NCBI GenBank assembly: GCA_947095585.1
Contig: OX352761.1
Coordinates: 30,905,777-30,969,776, forward strand
Direction: 5' to 3'
Length of the DNA stretch: 64,000 bases
Source: Nephrocerus scutellatus
Taxonomy: Eukaryota; Arthropoda; Insecta; Diptera; Pipunculidae
Shown: positions 21,851 through 32,244 of the stretch, one piece after another
How the letters are laid out: the number at the start of each line of letters is the position of its first letter
Numbering within the stretch: position 1 is the first letter of the stretch
The notes under the pieces: generated by a model
What the model was told of the DNA's origin: nothing
Databases searched by the model: none
What the model saw: only the letters and a program-made list of their open reading frames with translations
Made by a program: the position numbers and the translations under genes

Positions 21851-22500
21851 TCCCAAAGAACTGACATTTAAATTTTGGGATATTTAATAATGATCACAAC
21901 AGTCGGACAGTGTCTCGCTTAACAGTATCTCACTTAACAGAGTCTCACTTAACAGTGTCTCACTTAACAGTGTCTCATAACAGTGTGAGCACTGTATCAC
22001 TTAACAGTGTCTCACAACATTGTGAGCATTAACATTTGACTTTTTGAAAACGCACCCCATATACCTTGTAGTGAGACGTTGTCACGTCAAAAAAAGCCAA
22101 TACTAGTATGTTATTAAAAAAGAGGAATGGTTGGTTGTATTTATTTAGAATATTCTTAACCGTAATTTTTTTTTCTTTATATAACAGATGGTTCGCCATT
22201 CACTTCTTACTAAATTAACTATGCTTATCATTATACTGAATGTATAATAATACAAAATCAAATAATAATCTTTAATATACGGTTTATTTCCCATTGTTTA
22301 TAGAATAATGACTCTGAAATATCCTTTCAATACGATACGGTACTTTTCCACATATACACTTTTGTATATAATGATAATATGATGACAACACTTTCTATAA
22401 AAATATGGAAGTGATGGCCTAAGGTTAAAGAATTTATGTGGAAGATTTTAACCATTATAAGTTAGTTTTTTATATTTTATAATACTAACGAAAACAGCTT

Positions 22501-22640
22501 AAGACCTATCTTCGGACGTACCGATCAATTTAAACATTCCTACTTTAGCCGCTCAAAAATTGTGTGGAATGAATTGCCCGACTCTGTATTTAAGCATGTG
22601 TATGACATTAAGTTAAAATACATGTGATTATGGCTTGGCA
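22501..22640 (+). mobile_element. 3' fragment of the 205-1593 non-LTR family
   Basis: The plus strand reads 'RPIFGRTDQF' and then 'IVWNELPDSVFKHVYD', matching the C-terminus at about 1175-1280. It is truncated at both sides and lies in the extra DNA of the foldback right arm. Confidence 0.65.
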
Positions 22641-23690
22641 AAGTTTATATTGATATTACCGTGCAATATAATTAGTATTTTACCCCAATTGTTTTTGGCC
22701 AATAAAGCTGCAACCTCTGAAATATACTCGTATGCCGTCTAAACGTCACTATAGAGCATGTAAGCCCGTAAACCAAAACCCTCTCTAGAGAAGTAGTAGT
22801 GTAGTATAGTCTCTGTTGGTTGGTTCTCTGCTCAACTCACATTACATTACTAATTGAATTGAATTCATAGGTTTAAACTCGGAAATTATTTTATAACAAC
22901 ATAAACTGGAAAACTAGAGTTTAATTTAAGTAAAATGTGCATACATAAAAATTAAATAAAATTAAATAAAAAAAATAAAAAATAAACAGTGCATTGTCAG
23001 TAAATGTTTGTAACCGTTGTCACGCTCAAAACCCTCGCGACCTTGTAGACGACACAGCCTACTCTGCTCTTTTTTTGTTGTGTCATATACTGGAAGTTTT
23101 TTATCATCGGCCTCATCAAAACCTTCTCTATAGAAAGCCCGACTGTTCCGATCGTACACAGATACATGCTTAGTTTCATCCAAAACGTATTTGTATTAGT
23201 AATCAACTAAAGAGCAAAATCCATATAAAATTTTTCTGTTTCCCACTACCACATCTTACGTTTCTCGCTCTTTGCGACTACTTATTTTTTGTACACTGTA
23301 TTCACATTCCAAAATACAGACGCGTTTTGGATTGGTTTACAGCATTAGTATGCATTGAGTTGGGCTTTCTATAGAGAAGGTTTTGGGCCTCATGGCATCG
23401 ACTGTGAATACCGATTTAAATGTAAATGGCGATCATGTTGGCGTAGCTAACGTCGGTAGGTAAACAACACCAAAATAATGACGGATATAACTAAATGTCG
23501 ATTAGGGTATATGGTTTTCCTTACTAGGAATTCATTACTTTCCGCAACACGCATCCAGGACCCAACCTCGTTTTATGCTTATCAAAAAACTTCAGCATTT
23601 TCATATTTTCCCTTATTTTCTTCTTCTTCTTCACTTTTAACTTTCCAAATTTCTGGTCGAGCTTCCAAAAATTGAAAAACTCTACCCAGA
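22641..23690. other. Interior of the foldback right arm, no gene
   Basis: Short segments match other parts of the family. 23010-23085 is related to 49390-49450 in reverse (TCACGCTCAAAACCC, then ACACAGCCTAC), and 23100-23290 to 50040-50170. CTTCTCTATAGAAAG-type words occur repeatedly. Open frames at 22962-23206 carry no recognisable domain. Confidence 0.5.
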
Positions 23691-24015
23691 AATCGGTATT
23701 TACACTCGATGCCATGATGCCGATGAAAAAAAATTTCCAATATATATATACACGAAAAATTTTCACAATAAATTTTTTTGTCCGCAATCTTATGATTGAA
23801 CTGAGCACCATGAAAATTTTTTTAGAATGAAAAATTGTATGGCAGTGTGACAACATGTTCTCAGACGACGAACATGTTCGCGAACAACGAGAAAAATAAA
23901 AATATTTAGAAATCTAGCGATCATGTTCGCGAAACTCACAAACAGTCCTTCACACATTCCAAAACCCGCGAGCACTTCATGTTACGGCACACAAGTTCAT
24001 CGTCTGACTTTACCT

Positions 24016-24310
24016 TTATTTTGGGCGATGTTTATCAACCGACAAAAATATTTTATAGTTCTGTAGCTGGTTGCCATGGTGTTGTTTATTTAGAACTTTC
24101 GAAGAAAATCCGTCGGCCTTGATTGTCGTTATACCGTAAGAAGGTATGGAAAATAATTGCATTAGATTTTTTATTCTTAATGTCGACCAAAAAACCTGAA
24201 TGTTAAAGAAAATCCGCGCCGAGAATACAGCGATCGACATTTGCTATTACAAATTTTCAAACTAAGAGTCTACATAAACCGATATTGAGAATCAGATTTT
24301 TGTTACCAAA
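24016..24310 (-). pseudogene. Retroviral-type protease relic of the decayed gypsy element
   Basis: The minus strand reads 'NIGLCRLLV', a stop, 'KFVIANVDRCILGADFL' (about 24275-24195) and then 'IQVFWSTLRIKNLMQLFS'. The ILGADFL block followed by a hydrophobic 'FG/LLVDL..K.L' stretch is typical of the end of gypsy-group proteases just before RT. Strand and order fit the RT at 15280-15670 once the foldback element is removed. Confidence 0.65.
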
Positions 24311-24789
24311 TGTATCTATGTATCTATTGTGAAAGATGACAAGAGATGTTGGTGGTATTACCGAAATTTCGGTTCATGTGTCACTCAAAAATTGCATTTT
24401 GCTGTGAACGTTAATTATATTAAGACGGCAATTAGAATTTTGGTTACCATAACCCCTCAAACAAAGAAATATCGTTGCTGTCGTCGAAATTACAGGTCTT
24501 TAAACACTTAAGTGCTTTCGTGTCAAATCGGTAATGATACGTACGTACGAATTAACGCAAGATAGTGAGTCAATGCCTTTGCTCGGATTAGAATGAACGT
24601 GTAAATGCCCGAAGGCTTATTAATAAATGTTCATTATTTTATCGGCCGTTGTCGCAAGTTCTAATAAATCGGCGATTTCCAAACACGACAAGACTGCTTG
24701 CGTATGGGTTGGTAGCCGCTGTAACCACTGTAAAATATTTACTGCGTTTAAGAATATTACTTAAAATGGCATTATTTTTATTTATATAA
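24311..24789. other. Stretch without a firm feature
   Basis: This may include more of the decayed gypsy protease/gag on the minus strand, but no catalytic DTG/DSG could be placed with confidence. Confidence 0.25.
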
Positions 24790-25397
24790 TTCTACTGTCA
24801 CTGAGCTCCTTCTAAACGACTGGACCGATTTGAATGATTTTTGTTGTATGCGTTTAGGTGACGCCCTGGATGGTTTAGATTCACAAATCAGCCTGGCAGA
24901 TGGCGCTGGTATCGTTTTTTTTCCGAAAATTTTTATTTATGGAACGATTTGGCTCAAATTCACACCATATAATATTAAAATAAAAGAAAGTCGTTGACAA
25001 TTTGGACCCGATAGGTGGCGCTGGGGTGGAAAATTTCGTTTTCCCCGTATATGATCTTCATATAAAGAATATTCGAACAAGTGTACATTTTTCGCCTGTA
25101 TAAGTGTCGCTTCTATAGTTTTCTGGATTGGTGAGTTGGTTAGTTAGTGGGGTGTAAGTGGGCGTGGCGTCAGTGGGCGGGGGTCAGTGGGATGGGGCAG
25201 CCGGGAAACGCGGGTGTAAGTGGGCGTGGCGTCAGTGGGCGGGAGGTCAGTGGGATGGGACAGCCGGGAAACGCCGGGTATTTCTGATAATACTGATGTG
25301 ACTAATACTGTGACGCGATATCGCAAAACAAATAGCTTTTCACAAGTTCACAAAACGATCACAAACAAATTTATTGAAAGTGGGGTCAGCTAGTATT
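24790..25397 (+). mobile_element. Helitron-like non-autonomous fragment (tentative)
   Basis: The block 'AAACGACTGGACCGATTTGAATGATTTT' (24817-24844; shortened here: ACTGGACCGATTTG) resembles a sequence common near insect Helitron/Helentron ends. The segment ends GGGTCAGCTAGTATT near 25385-25397, close to the CTRR-T Helitron 3' end. A GC-rich 64-bp tandem pair lies at about 25146-25273. There is no Rep/helicase coding sequence. Without family comparison this remains tentative. Confidence 0.35.
25146..25273 (+). repeat. 64-bp tandem repeat, two copies
   Basis: GGTGTAAGTGGGCGTGGCGT starts the first copy at about 25150 and the second at about 25213. Each ends with CAGCCGGGAAACGC. It is markedly GC-rich compared with the flanking DNA. 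Confidence 0.85.
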
Positions 25398-25664
25398 ATA
25401 TATTCTATGCAAAATTTACATTAAAACACCACCTAAAATAAGTGGTATTTTATGTAATTATGTATCAAGAAGAGCAGCATCTCCGTTACCATATGCAAGT
25501 AGCTGGTGATGTTAAAACAGAATATTGTTGCCAAGCTTCTGATTAACAGATATAAAATATAAATAGATATATAAGTAACTACGAAAATACTTTTTCCCAT
25601 GTGTATGTTTTTTGTTGATAAAATATTCATGTAGTGTTCTGTGCCAATACATTAATAAGCTCAA

Positions 25665-26015
25665 GCATTAACACTCCTAAAAGACCCTCAAAAGACAACC
25701 AAAAGACATCCACAAAAACTTCAAAAGACCTCAAAAAAGCCCCCTAAAGACCCTAAAAAGACCCCCAAAAAACCCTCAAAAGACCCCCCAGAATACCCCC
25801 AAAGAACCTTTAAAGTCTCTCAACCTTTCGCCAAAGACCCTCAAAAAACCTCAAAAAGACCTTAAATGACCCCCAAAAGATCATTAAAAAACCCCCAAAA
25901 GACCCTCAAAAGCCCTTCATAAGTCGCTCGAAAAACAATCAAAAGACTCCAAAATATCTCCAAGAAGACCTCCAAAAGATCGCCCAAAAGACCTCCAAAG
26001 GCCATAAAAAGACGA
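25665..26015 (+). repeat. Degenerate (AAAGACCCYC)n-type simple repeat
   Basis: About 350 bp are made of loosely spaced AAAAGACC, CCTCAAAAGAC and CCCCAAAAGA words of about 10-13 bp with no exact period. Strand composition is strongly biased (almost no G except in AGAC, few T). The open frames read from it on the minus strand are artefacts of this composition. Confidence 0.8.
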
Positions 26016-26214
26016 AGCTGTTGAGATATATGTATATTTTCCTGGAAAATGTGAACGTGCGTGCACTGAACTATCATAATTCAAAAGAGAATTGGAGATC
26101 ATACGTAATGAAACAACGAATACAAATTTGTAAATAACTTTCAAATTAAAAAACGGAGGTGTGTGCACAACACGACTTTCTTTTTTCGTTTTTTTTTAAA
26201 TTTCTTTTGTACTT

Positions 26215-26690
26215 AATACTTAGTGCTATCTTTTTTGAGTTATTTCCAAAATATCGAAAAACTGTCCCTTCCGGTTGTCAGATTTCCGTCAAAATCATCT
26301 GGCCCCTCACAATTTATGTAAATAAGGCCTAGCTTTCTCGCGACCATTTGTGTTGTGCATGTATATTGTTGGACACAAATGAAAGGGACCTACAATTTAA
26401 GGCCGGATCCAAAAGACGATTTGAGAAGCTTTCCGTGACAAGTTATTACTCTCGGAACGTTTGTCACCCATTCGCGACAGGTGGGACACCGTGAAAATAC
26501 TTTTGGTGTTACTGGGATTAGAACCACGAACCTCCTGCTCCGCAATTTATGTAAAAAGCTTGAATATGAATTTTCATCCCGATAAGTTCAGTCGTCTGGG
26601 CTGAAGAGTGGACACAGATAGACAGACGGATTTTTTTATTTTCGCTTTTTCTGTCTCAGGAGATACTGTAATGGGTAAATCTGCAAAAAG
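26215..26690 (-). repeat. Unnamed repeat interrupted by a SINE
   Basis: On the minus strand the sequence around the SINE matches 32600-32770: CAGACGGCTGAACTTG-like, AGCTTT..ACATAAATTG, GATTTT..CGGAAAT and CAACCGGAAG, in the same order. The SINE at 26323-26542 splits this copy, while the copy at 32600-32770 is uninterrupted. Confidence 0.75.
26323..26542 (-). mobile_element. tRNA-derived SINE with 13-bp target duplication
   Basis: CAATTTATGTAAA occurs at 26310-26322 and 26543-26555, flanking the segment directly. On the minus strand the SINE starts inside a tRNA-like head with a B box (GGTTCTAATCC), then 'AAAAGTATTTTCACGGTG', CTCTCGGAACG, ACAATTTAAGG and the tail 'CACAAATGGTCGCGAGAAAG'. It matches the copies at 33672-33925 and 49165-49350. 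The head lacks the A box, so the copy is 5'-truncated, as is usual for target-primed insertion. Confidence 0.85.
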
Positions 26691-26870
26691 CCCGAATTTG
26701 AAAATGTTCATGATTACTATGTAAAAGATACTCTGTGAATGTGTGTTCGCTGAGACTGCAGTAAATCACAATGACACACGGTTGATCGATGCGTGTGGTA
26801 CTAGCCCAACAACGAATATAGCATAGTTCTCTCTTTTTCTCGACTGGCCATGTAACTTAATGCTTTCTAA

Positions 26871-27434
26871 GGCCCGATTTTATAAATGACGATAGATAAA
26901 ATAAAATCCGAGAGTAAAGATACTCTCAGATTTTTTTTTCGTCGATTCTATGAACGACGATAGATTATAAAAATTCGTAAATTATTACAGGTTTTATTGC
27001 AGTTATACCGCAGTTTTTTGTATGAGTGGTAACACTTTTATGACGTTTACACTTATATTATATAGTTTATACTAACATTTTATGTTGTGTCTTGTATGAT
27101 TAAAAATTTCGATATCGCTATATTTTATTTTTTAGCTATTTTGTACTTACTAATATGTACTCATTTTTCTTTTTTTTATTCCATTTTCAATTAATTTAAA
27201 TCAAGATCTCTTCTCAATTCTAAATTCTCACTAATAAATATAATATTTAAATTTTAAAACGTCATAATTTATAATAAAAACAACACCTTTTTTTACCCTC
27301 TAATTTAACCACAAAAATCAGCAGATAAAACAGAGTAGAAAAAAATCTTCAAATAAATTTTCTAATTTATCGTCGTTCATCAACGACGATTAATCCGAGG
27401 ATTAATCATTTACTCGCGTTCATAAAATCGGGCC
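26871..27434. mobile_element. 564-bp MITE with GGCCCGATTTTAT inverted ends
   Basis: The left end GGCCCGATTTTATAAATGACG and the right end read inward, GGCCCGATTTTATGAACGCG, are inverted copies. Flanking TAA and TTAA are compatible with a TWA-type Harbinger target but are not an exact duplication. The interior is AT-rich with two 'GACGATAGAT' words near the left end. No coding sequence was found. It directly abuts an RTE-like fragment. Confidence 0.7.
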
Positions 27435-27436
27435 TT

Positions 27437-28441
27437 AATCGGGTATCTCCCGATGGAAGCACTCGCAACCAGATAGACCACGTGTTGATAGACCGCCGCC
27501 ACAACCCGAACCTGATGACGGTATGAACGTACCGAGGTGCCAACGTCGACTCGAACCACTATCTTGTTGGTATGGTGCTCCGAGCGCGGATTGCATCATC
27601 ACGGAAGACTGCATCCGCGAATCAGATTCGAGTCAACACGGCTGCCCTTCGCAATGAAGAGACCAGAAGCAACTACGGTCAAGCGATAGGACTCGCCCTA
27701 AATGCAGGGAGAGTAAGTCCTGGGGCTGAGATGTCGGGCGTAGAAGAGAAATGGACACGCCTTAAGAATACTGTCATTAGTACTGCTGACTCCATCTTAG
27801 GCAGTAGTCGTAGAGATCGAAAGGACTGGTTCGATGACGAATGTAAGCTAGCGACTGAACGTAAGAATGTTGCGTACCGAGCAATGCAACAATCTCATAG
27901 AACGCGGGCACTCGAAGATGAATACAAAGAGCTCAGAAGATATGAAAAAACAGTTCACCGGCGAAAGAAAGCAGCCTGGGAGAAGAATCTCGTCCGTGAA
28001 CTGGAACAGTACAGAGAGCAAGGACCGCACCAGGCGCGGAAGTTCTACCAAAGAGTTCGCGGTATGACGCAATATACACCGCGTTGCACATACTGCAAGG
28101 ACAAAGTGGGTAATCTGATCGCCGATCTTAAAGGCATCTTAGAGCGATGGGAAGAGCACTTTCATGAGTTGCTAAATGGCCAGCTAACTGAGGAATTGGA
28201 GGCTCCACCAATGACCGAAGATCATACTATGCTGCCGCCACCAAGCATAGTCGAAGTTAGCAGAGCGATAAATCGGCTCAAAAATAATAAGGCCCAGGGA
28301 TCTGATGGGATCCCAGCGGAACTGATAAAAATAGGAGGCCCCACATTACACCAAGCAATTCATGAAATAATAGTGCCCCATACTTAAGAAGGGAGATATC
28401 ACTAAATGCAGCAATTATCTCGGTATAACGTTGTTGAGTAC
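27437..28441 (+). pseudogene. RTE-like non-LTR retrotransposon fragment, copy A
   Basis: It begins at the end of the endonuclease domain ('DHVLIDRRHNPNLMTVRTYR'-type block, about 27475-27535). It stays open from 27572 to 28387, covering the linker and the start of RT ('AINRLKNNKAQGSDGIPAEL', about 28265-28325). The copy stops abruptly at about 28441, where env-like DNA starts. It is the least damaged of the three copies over this stretch (271 codons open). The catalytic RT motifs are absent. Confidence 0.85.
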
Positions 28442-28444
28442 CGC

Positions 28445-29050
28445 GTATCTGCATAGCCAAGCTACTTACCAACCTCCCAGCAGATTGCAGCCTAAGTGAA
28501 ATACCAGACAGAGTCGAGATATGGCAACCGGAACATAACTACATACTATTAATCAACATTCCGGAAACGGTCATCCTGACAACCTGTGGACCTAACCGCC
28601 AAAAACTAAAAGGAACACACCTCATTCACTTCGAAAACTGCGAGATCGAGATAAACCAAATTCTATACGAAAGCAGCGAAAAAACGTACTGGGAAGACAT
28701 CCATATTTTTCCGTCATTATTCAGCCAAATCAACGCATCATCGATACTGGTGACACCCAACCTACAGAAACTACAGGCCTACCAGTTTGAAAGTACGAAA
28801 CTGATCAACACACTTCATACAAAAACCACCCGAACCAACATACTGATGCTCAACACTGTAACAATCTTCAGCCTCATTTTCATCATCATACTGATATACC
28901 TAGTGAAACAACATAAAACATCAAAAACATCATTCAACATCCCGATAGTTCAACAAGCAGTGGAACCCATACCTACTAAAATCGTCGCTCCTGCCACCGA
29001 AACAGCAGGAATGCAGTTCCTTTGGTCGACACTCCACTCCAGGGGGGGAG
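28445..29050 (+). pseudogene. Errantivirus-like env tail (old insect retroelement)
   Basis: The product resembles the C-terminal part of envelope-like proteins of gypsy-group insect errantiviruses. A soluble domain has 'LTTCGPN' near 28580, 'LKGTHLIHF' near 28605 and scattered Cys. A membrane-spanning stretch is at about 28855-28910, followed by a short basic tail. The N-terminal and middle parts of env and all of gag-pol are missing. The sequence ends against an LTR, as expected for env in such elements. There are early stops in some frames. This is a relic only. Confidence 0.7.
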
Positions 29051-29051
29051 G

Positions 29052-29415
29052 AGTTACGTACCCATAACAGCCACAGCATATACATATTGTTTGCCTTACT
29101 TATTACTTATTACTTATTGCGCAATTGTCGAATTGCACTTTCCGTTGTTCCAGTCAATGCACCTGCATATTATTACATACATACATATTTCATATTTCGC
29201 AAACTCTGAAATTGTCTTTTTATATTCCTTAATTCGCATTTAATCAAATTACAATTTGTTCACCTCAAGTCAATCAATGCACTTGCCCATATAATTTGTA
29301 TTGTATTCATATTGCAAAGTAAGCATAAAACATGTATAAAAGACTATGTAAAAAATTTTATAATCGAAGTCTTGTGAATAAATTTATATACGGCGTTACG
29401 CTGCCCAAAAATTAA
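29052..29415 (+). repeat. 3' LTR of the errantivirus-like relic
   Basis: A purine tract (AGGGGGGGAGG, 29041-29051) is followed by AGTTACGTACCC, the usual layout of polypurine tract and LTR start in errantiviruses. A run of TTATTACTTATTACTTATT lies near 29100. The right border is uncertain: about 29415, or up to 29500 if the downstream TGGCGAACC is a primer-binding-like site. Confidence 0.55.
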
Positions 29416-29666
29416 TTGTTTTTTTTTTGGAAAGCCTCCTGGTCTAAACCTTAACTCGCGTAAGGAAGTTTTAGTTCAACAACACAGATACTAGTTAATG
29501 ATAATCCACCGTGGTGGCGAACCAAATCGCCCAACAACGATCAATTTCCAATACTACTTGAGTATATATTTTTATACATTTTCATTTTATTTGTATATAT
29601 GTACGTGTTTTATTTATTTCTTATTAATAAATTATTTAATTTCTGTTAAAAATACTTAATATTTAA
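29416..29666. other. Spacer between LTR relic and the Mps1 stop
   Basis: This is AT-rich and likely includes the Mps1 3' UTR on the minus strand. TTTATTAATAA-type runs near 29610-29640 supply AATAAA motifs in minus orientation. Confidence 0.4.
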
Positions 29667-32244
29667 CTATTTCTGTGGTATATTAAGGTTTTGAATAGGA
29701 ATTACCATATGGAAAGGATATCGCAGAAGTTCAGCAACACTTGGCCGGTTTTTTGGATTATGTTGCAGACAACTTTTCGCCATCTAGTAAAAAATATACA
29801 TTTTTGACTATGTAATGTAATATTTAAGTTTTCATTACATACGTGAGTTAGCATTACTGGATAAAACGGAGCAATAGCTGGATATTCAATTTCTGTCGTT
29901 GGACTTGTAATGGCATTTACTTTGGCGTAAATATTTTTTATGTGTCCGAAAGGGGTCTTTCTGTAGAGAAGCAAATATAATATGCAGCCCAATGACCAGA
30001 CATCGGATTTCGTTGAGATCTTAAGCAAATCATATTTAAATACATTTGAAGAAATGTTAAAAATCATACAAAAAACTATTACTTTAATCTTAGGCTGATT
30101 CTTTCCCATCGGGCTATTTCCCGTCGAAGTGTCTGTAAGCGCTTCGGGACTTATGTAGTTAAAGGTACCGGCCTGTGAGAATTTTATAATACTTGTAGAG
30201 TCTATGGCAATATTGCTGGCTATTCCGAAATCAATTAGCTTTAATCGTCCATTTGCCATTAGAAAATTCGCTGGTTTCAAATCTGAATGAATTACTCCTG
30301 GAATTTAAACGAAAACAAAACTCTTACAAATGAGTTTTTAAAGCATCTCATAACGGACTTACCATTCTGATGAATATAATTGACCGAATGAAGCATTTGA
30401 TACCAAAAACCTATTAAAACATACAGTGGAATATATGTTTTGTACGTTTGAAGAATTTTGTCCAGATCAGAATCGCCTTTCTCCATAACCATGTAGAGTT
30501 TTGATTCCTTTGATACCAACTCGCTGCAAAATTAAATCAGATCAGTTTGTCCAAAGACTTATAGTAATTTTGTCGTGATAATCTTACTATTCATATAAGT
30601 TTACAACACAAATGTTTCCCTGTAATTTTTCCAGCAGTTTTGTTTCGTTTAGATATCCTTCGACAACATTTTTATCACCACGTAAGTCGACAATCTAAAT
30701 ACATGATATGCATTCGTTTACTTAGTATTGACACCATGTCTAGCATATTACGTATTAAGCACTAATATTTCTTCTTCATACCTTAAGAGCACATTCCTTT
30801 CCTATATCTTTGCGGTAAGCCAAGTAAACTGAGCTGGAACCTCCTGAACCCAATTTTTTTGTTATTACATAGAAAGATCCGTTGATTTTTACTATTGTCT
30901 CTTTAGAATTTACAGTTGTACTTGTCGAACTGGAAGATACGGACGTTGAGTATGATTGCTTTGCTTCTGCATGCTTAGTCTCAGGTTCCATCACTGAATC
31001 AACAACACCATTCGACTCACCACAGCCATTGAACTTAGATTCGAGCGATATTTTTGATTTTGAACAAGATGTTTCCGGCTGCGACGGTGTGCGTGGCTCT
31101 TTTTCTGCAGTATTTGGTGTACCATTCTCATTTACGCTGTCCCATAGTGACAACGTGATGCTGTCATTTGGCATGCAAGCAATGGGAGCACGCGTCATCG
31201 CCATTGGTGTCTGAAATAGAACCTTTTGGGACCTGAATTCATTAGCAATAGCTGTTCGGGTTTTCTGAGATTGCGTTGAACAGAGATCGCGCGGTTTTCT
31301 TGCAAAAGACCATGATCGTATTTGAGGAGTGACGAAATGTCCGTCGACAGACTTAAAAGGAGTTTCAATTTCATCTAGAGTAGTTGAGGAAGGAAAACTC
31401 GCAATTGCAGTTGTAGCATGAAGGGGAGCCGTTTCAACTGCTGCGTGATTAATGATTCTCGTATTATCGGCAATCGGCTTTGTTGCTATCACGGCACATT
31501 CAGAGATTTCATTCTCATTTATTGGTTTAAGTGCAGATTGGGTTGGTACTAATGGGTTCTTAGAGGTAACCGATAAGATAGAATTTACAAAATTCTCTTT
31601 GGATCTACTGTCTGTCTTTCTTCTTATATTTTGTGGATTGATGTTTTCATCCGTCTCTAGCAGGTCAGAGATAGAGCCCTTTGTGGAAAGCACACTACTT
31701 CTACTTGCGCTTTCGGACAATTGCATTGAGCCAAACCGCCTCAAAAACGATTCACTTCCTAGATCTTGAGTCGCATTTGTTGCAGATTTCTGCATTTTTT
31801 GTAATTTTGTTACTAGCGGTGATGCGTCCAATTCATCTTCTTGATCACTTTTTGCGGGACTTATGAGAAATGAATCGTTAAGAATGGCACAGTTATGTCG
31901 GTCGTTCTTAAAGTCTTCATCATCTGAATCTGGTTCGAGTGGGGGAAGTTCGGAAACTCGCTGGGGCCTATTGTAACTTGATCAACATAACTTATTGTTT
32001 TAATTATTATTAATTGTATTCAACTCACATTCGTTTAGTTGTGACATCATTGCTGCTGTACGTTAAATGAGTCTTCCCTTCCGTTTTCTTATTAGAATCG
32101 CTTCTGGAATTTAATGAATATTCACAAGCCAAAGAACAAAAGCATTAAAGAAATAACTCACTTCTGCGGTGTTTTATATTCATCTTCTGAGTCTGGTTCC
32201 AACTGAGGTAGATCTTTTACTCTTCGCGGCAATAGAAACGACAT
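29667..32244 (-). CDS. Mps1: Mps1/TTK dual-specificity spindle-checkpoint kinase (complete, 8 exons)
   Basis: Exons in transcription order: 32162-32244, 32029-32103, 30782-31967, 30588-30694, 30363-30523, 30083-30297, 29843-30019 and 29667-29783. All introns are GT-AG and phases agree, giving 706 residues. Residues 1-420 are low-complexity and Ser/Thr-rich. The kinase domain follows: Gly loop 'GSGGSSSV', ATP-binding Lys at the end of exon 3 (residue 448), catalytic 'HSDLKPAN' (Asp 543; HSD instead of HRD is typical of Mps1), DFG 560-562, and activation loop with '[10 protein letters not shown]'. The family monitors kinetochore-microtubule attachment; the Drosophila orthologue is ald/Mps1. Length is close to fly Mps1. 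No break was seen. Confidence 0.93.

Larger units (their letters stand above)
15721..24007. mobile_element. Foldback-like element, ~8.3 kb, with satellite-bearing inverted arms
   Basis: The outer ends are inverted copies: TCAGACGAAGAACTTGTGTG from 15721 and TCAGACGATGAACTTGTGTG read inward from 24007. Inverted correspondence continues inward. ATGTTCGCGAACA-type motifs are on both sides (15790-15850; 23870-23935). A GACGTTGTCACGTC block lies at 15955-15980 and 22070-22090, and short CACTGTTAA repeats at 15990-16130 and 21905-22030. A 118-bp satellite lies at 16130-16550 and 19830-21850, a unique block at 16560-17080 and 19440-19830, and inner blocks at 17985-18050 and 19180-19250. The right arm is longer because of extra DNA at 22100-23690. 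No transposase is encoded. It sits between protease and RT of the decayed gypsy gene. No target duplication was found. Confidence 0.75.

Noticed and set aside
24329..24511. Plus-strand Cys-containing frame ('CWWYYRNFG') resembling a gypsy-type zinc knuckle
   Set aside because: It lies on the strand opposite to the adjoining protease relic and lacks the second Cys pair; too weak to call.
25665..26015. CRISPR-like or regularly spaced repeat array
   Set aside because: Spacing is irregular, there are no unique spacers, and the DNA is from an animal nucleus; it is a degenerate simple repeat.
27848..28072. Minus-strand open frames opposite RTE-like copy A
   Set aside because: Shadows of the plus-strand coding sequence.
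31831..31831. Start of Mps1 within exon 3
   Set aside because: The codon there is TTG, and upstream exons with matching phase and a proper ATG at 32242-32244 extend the frame.
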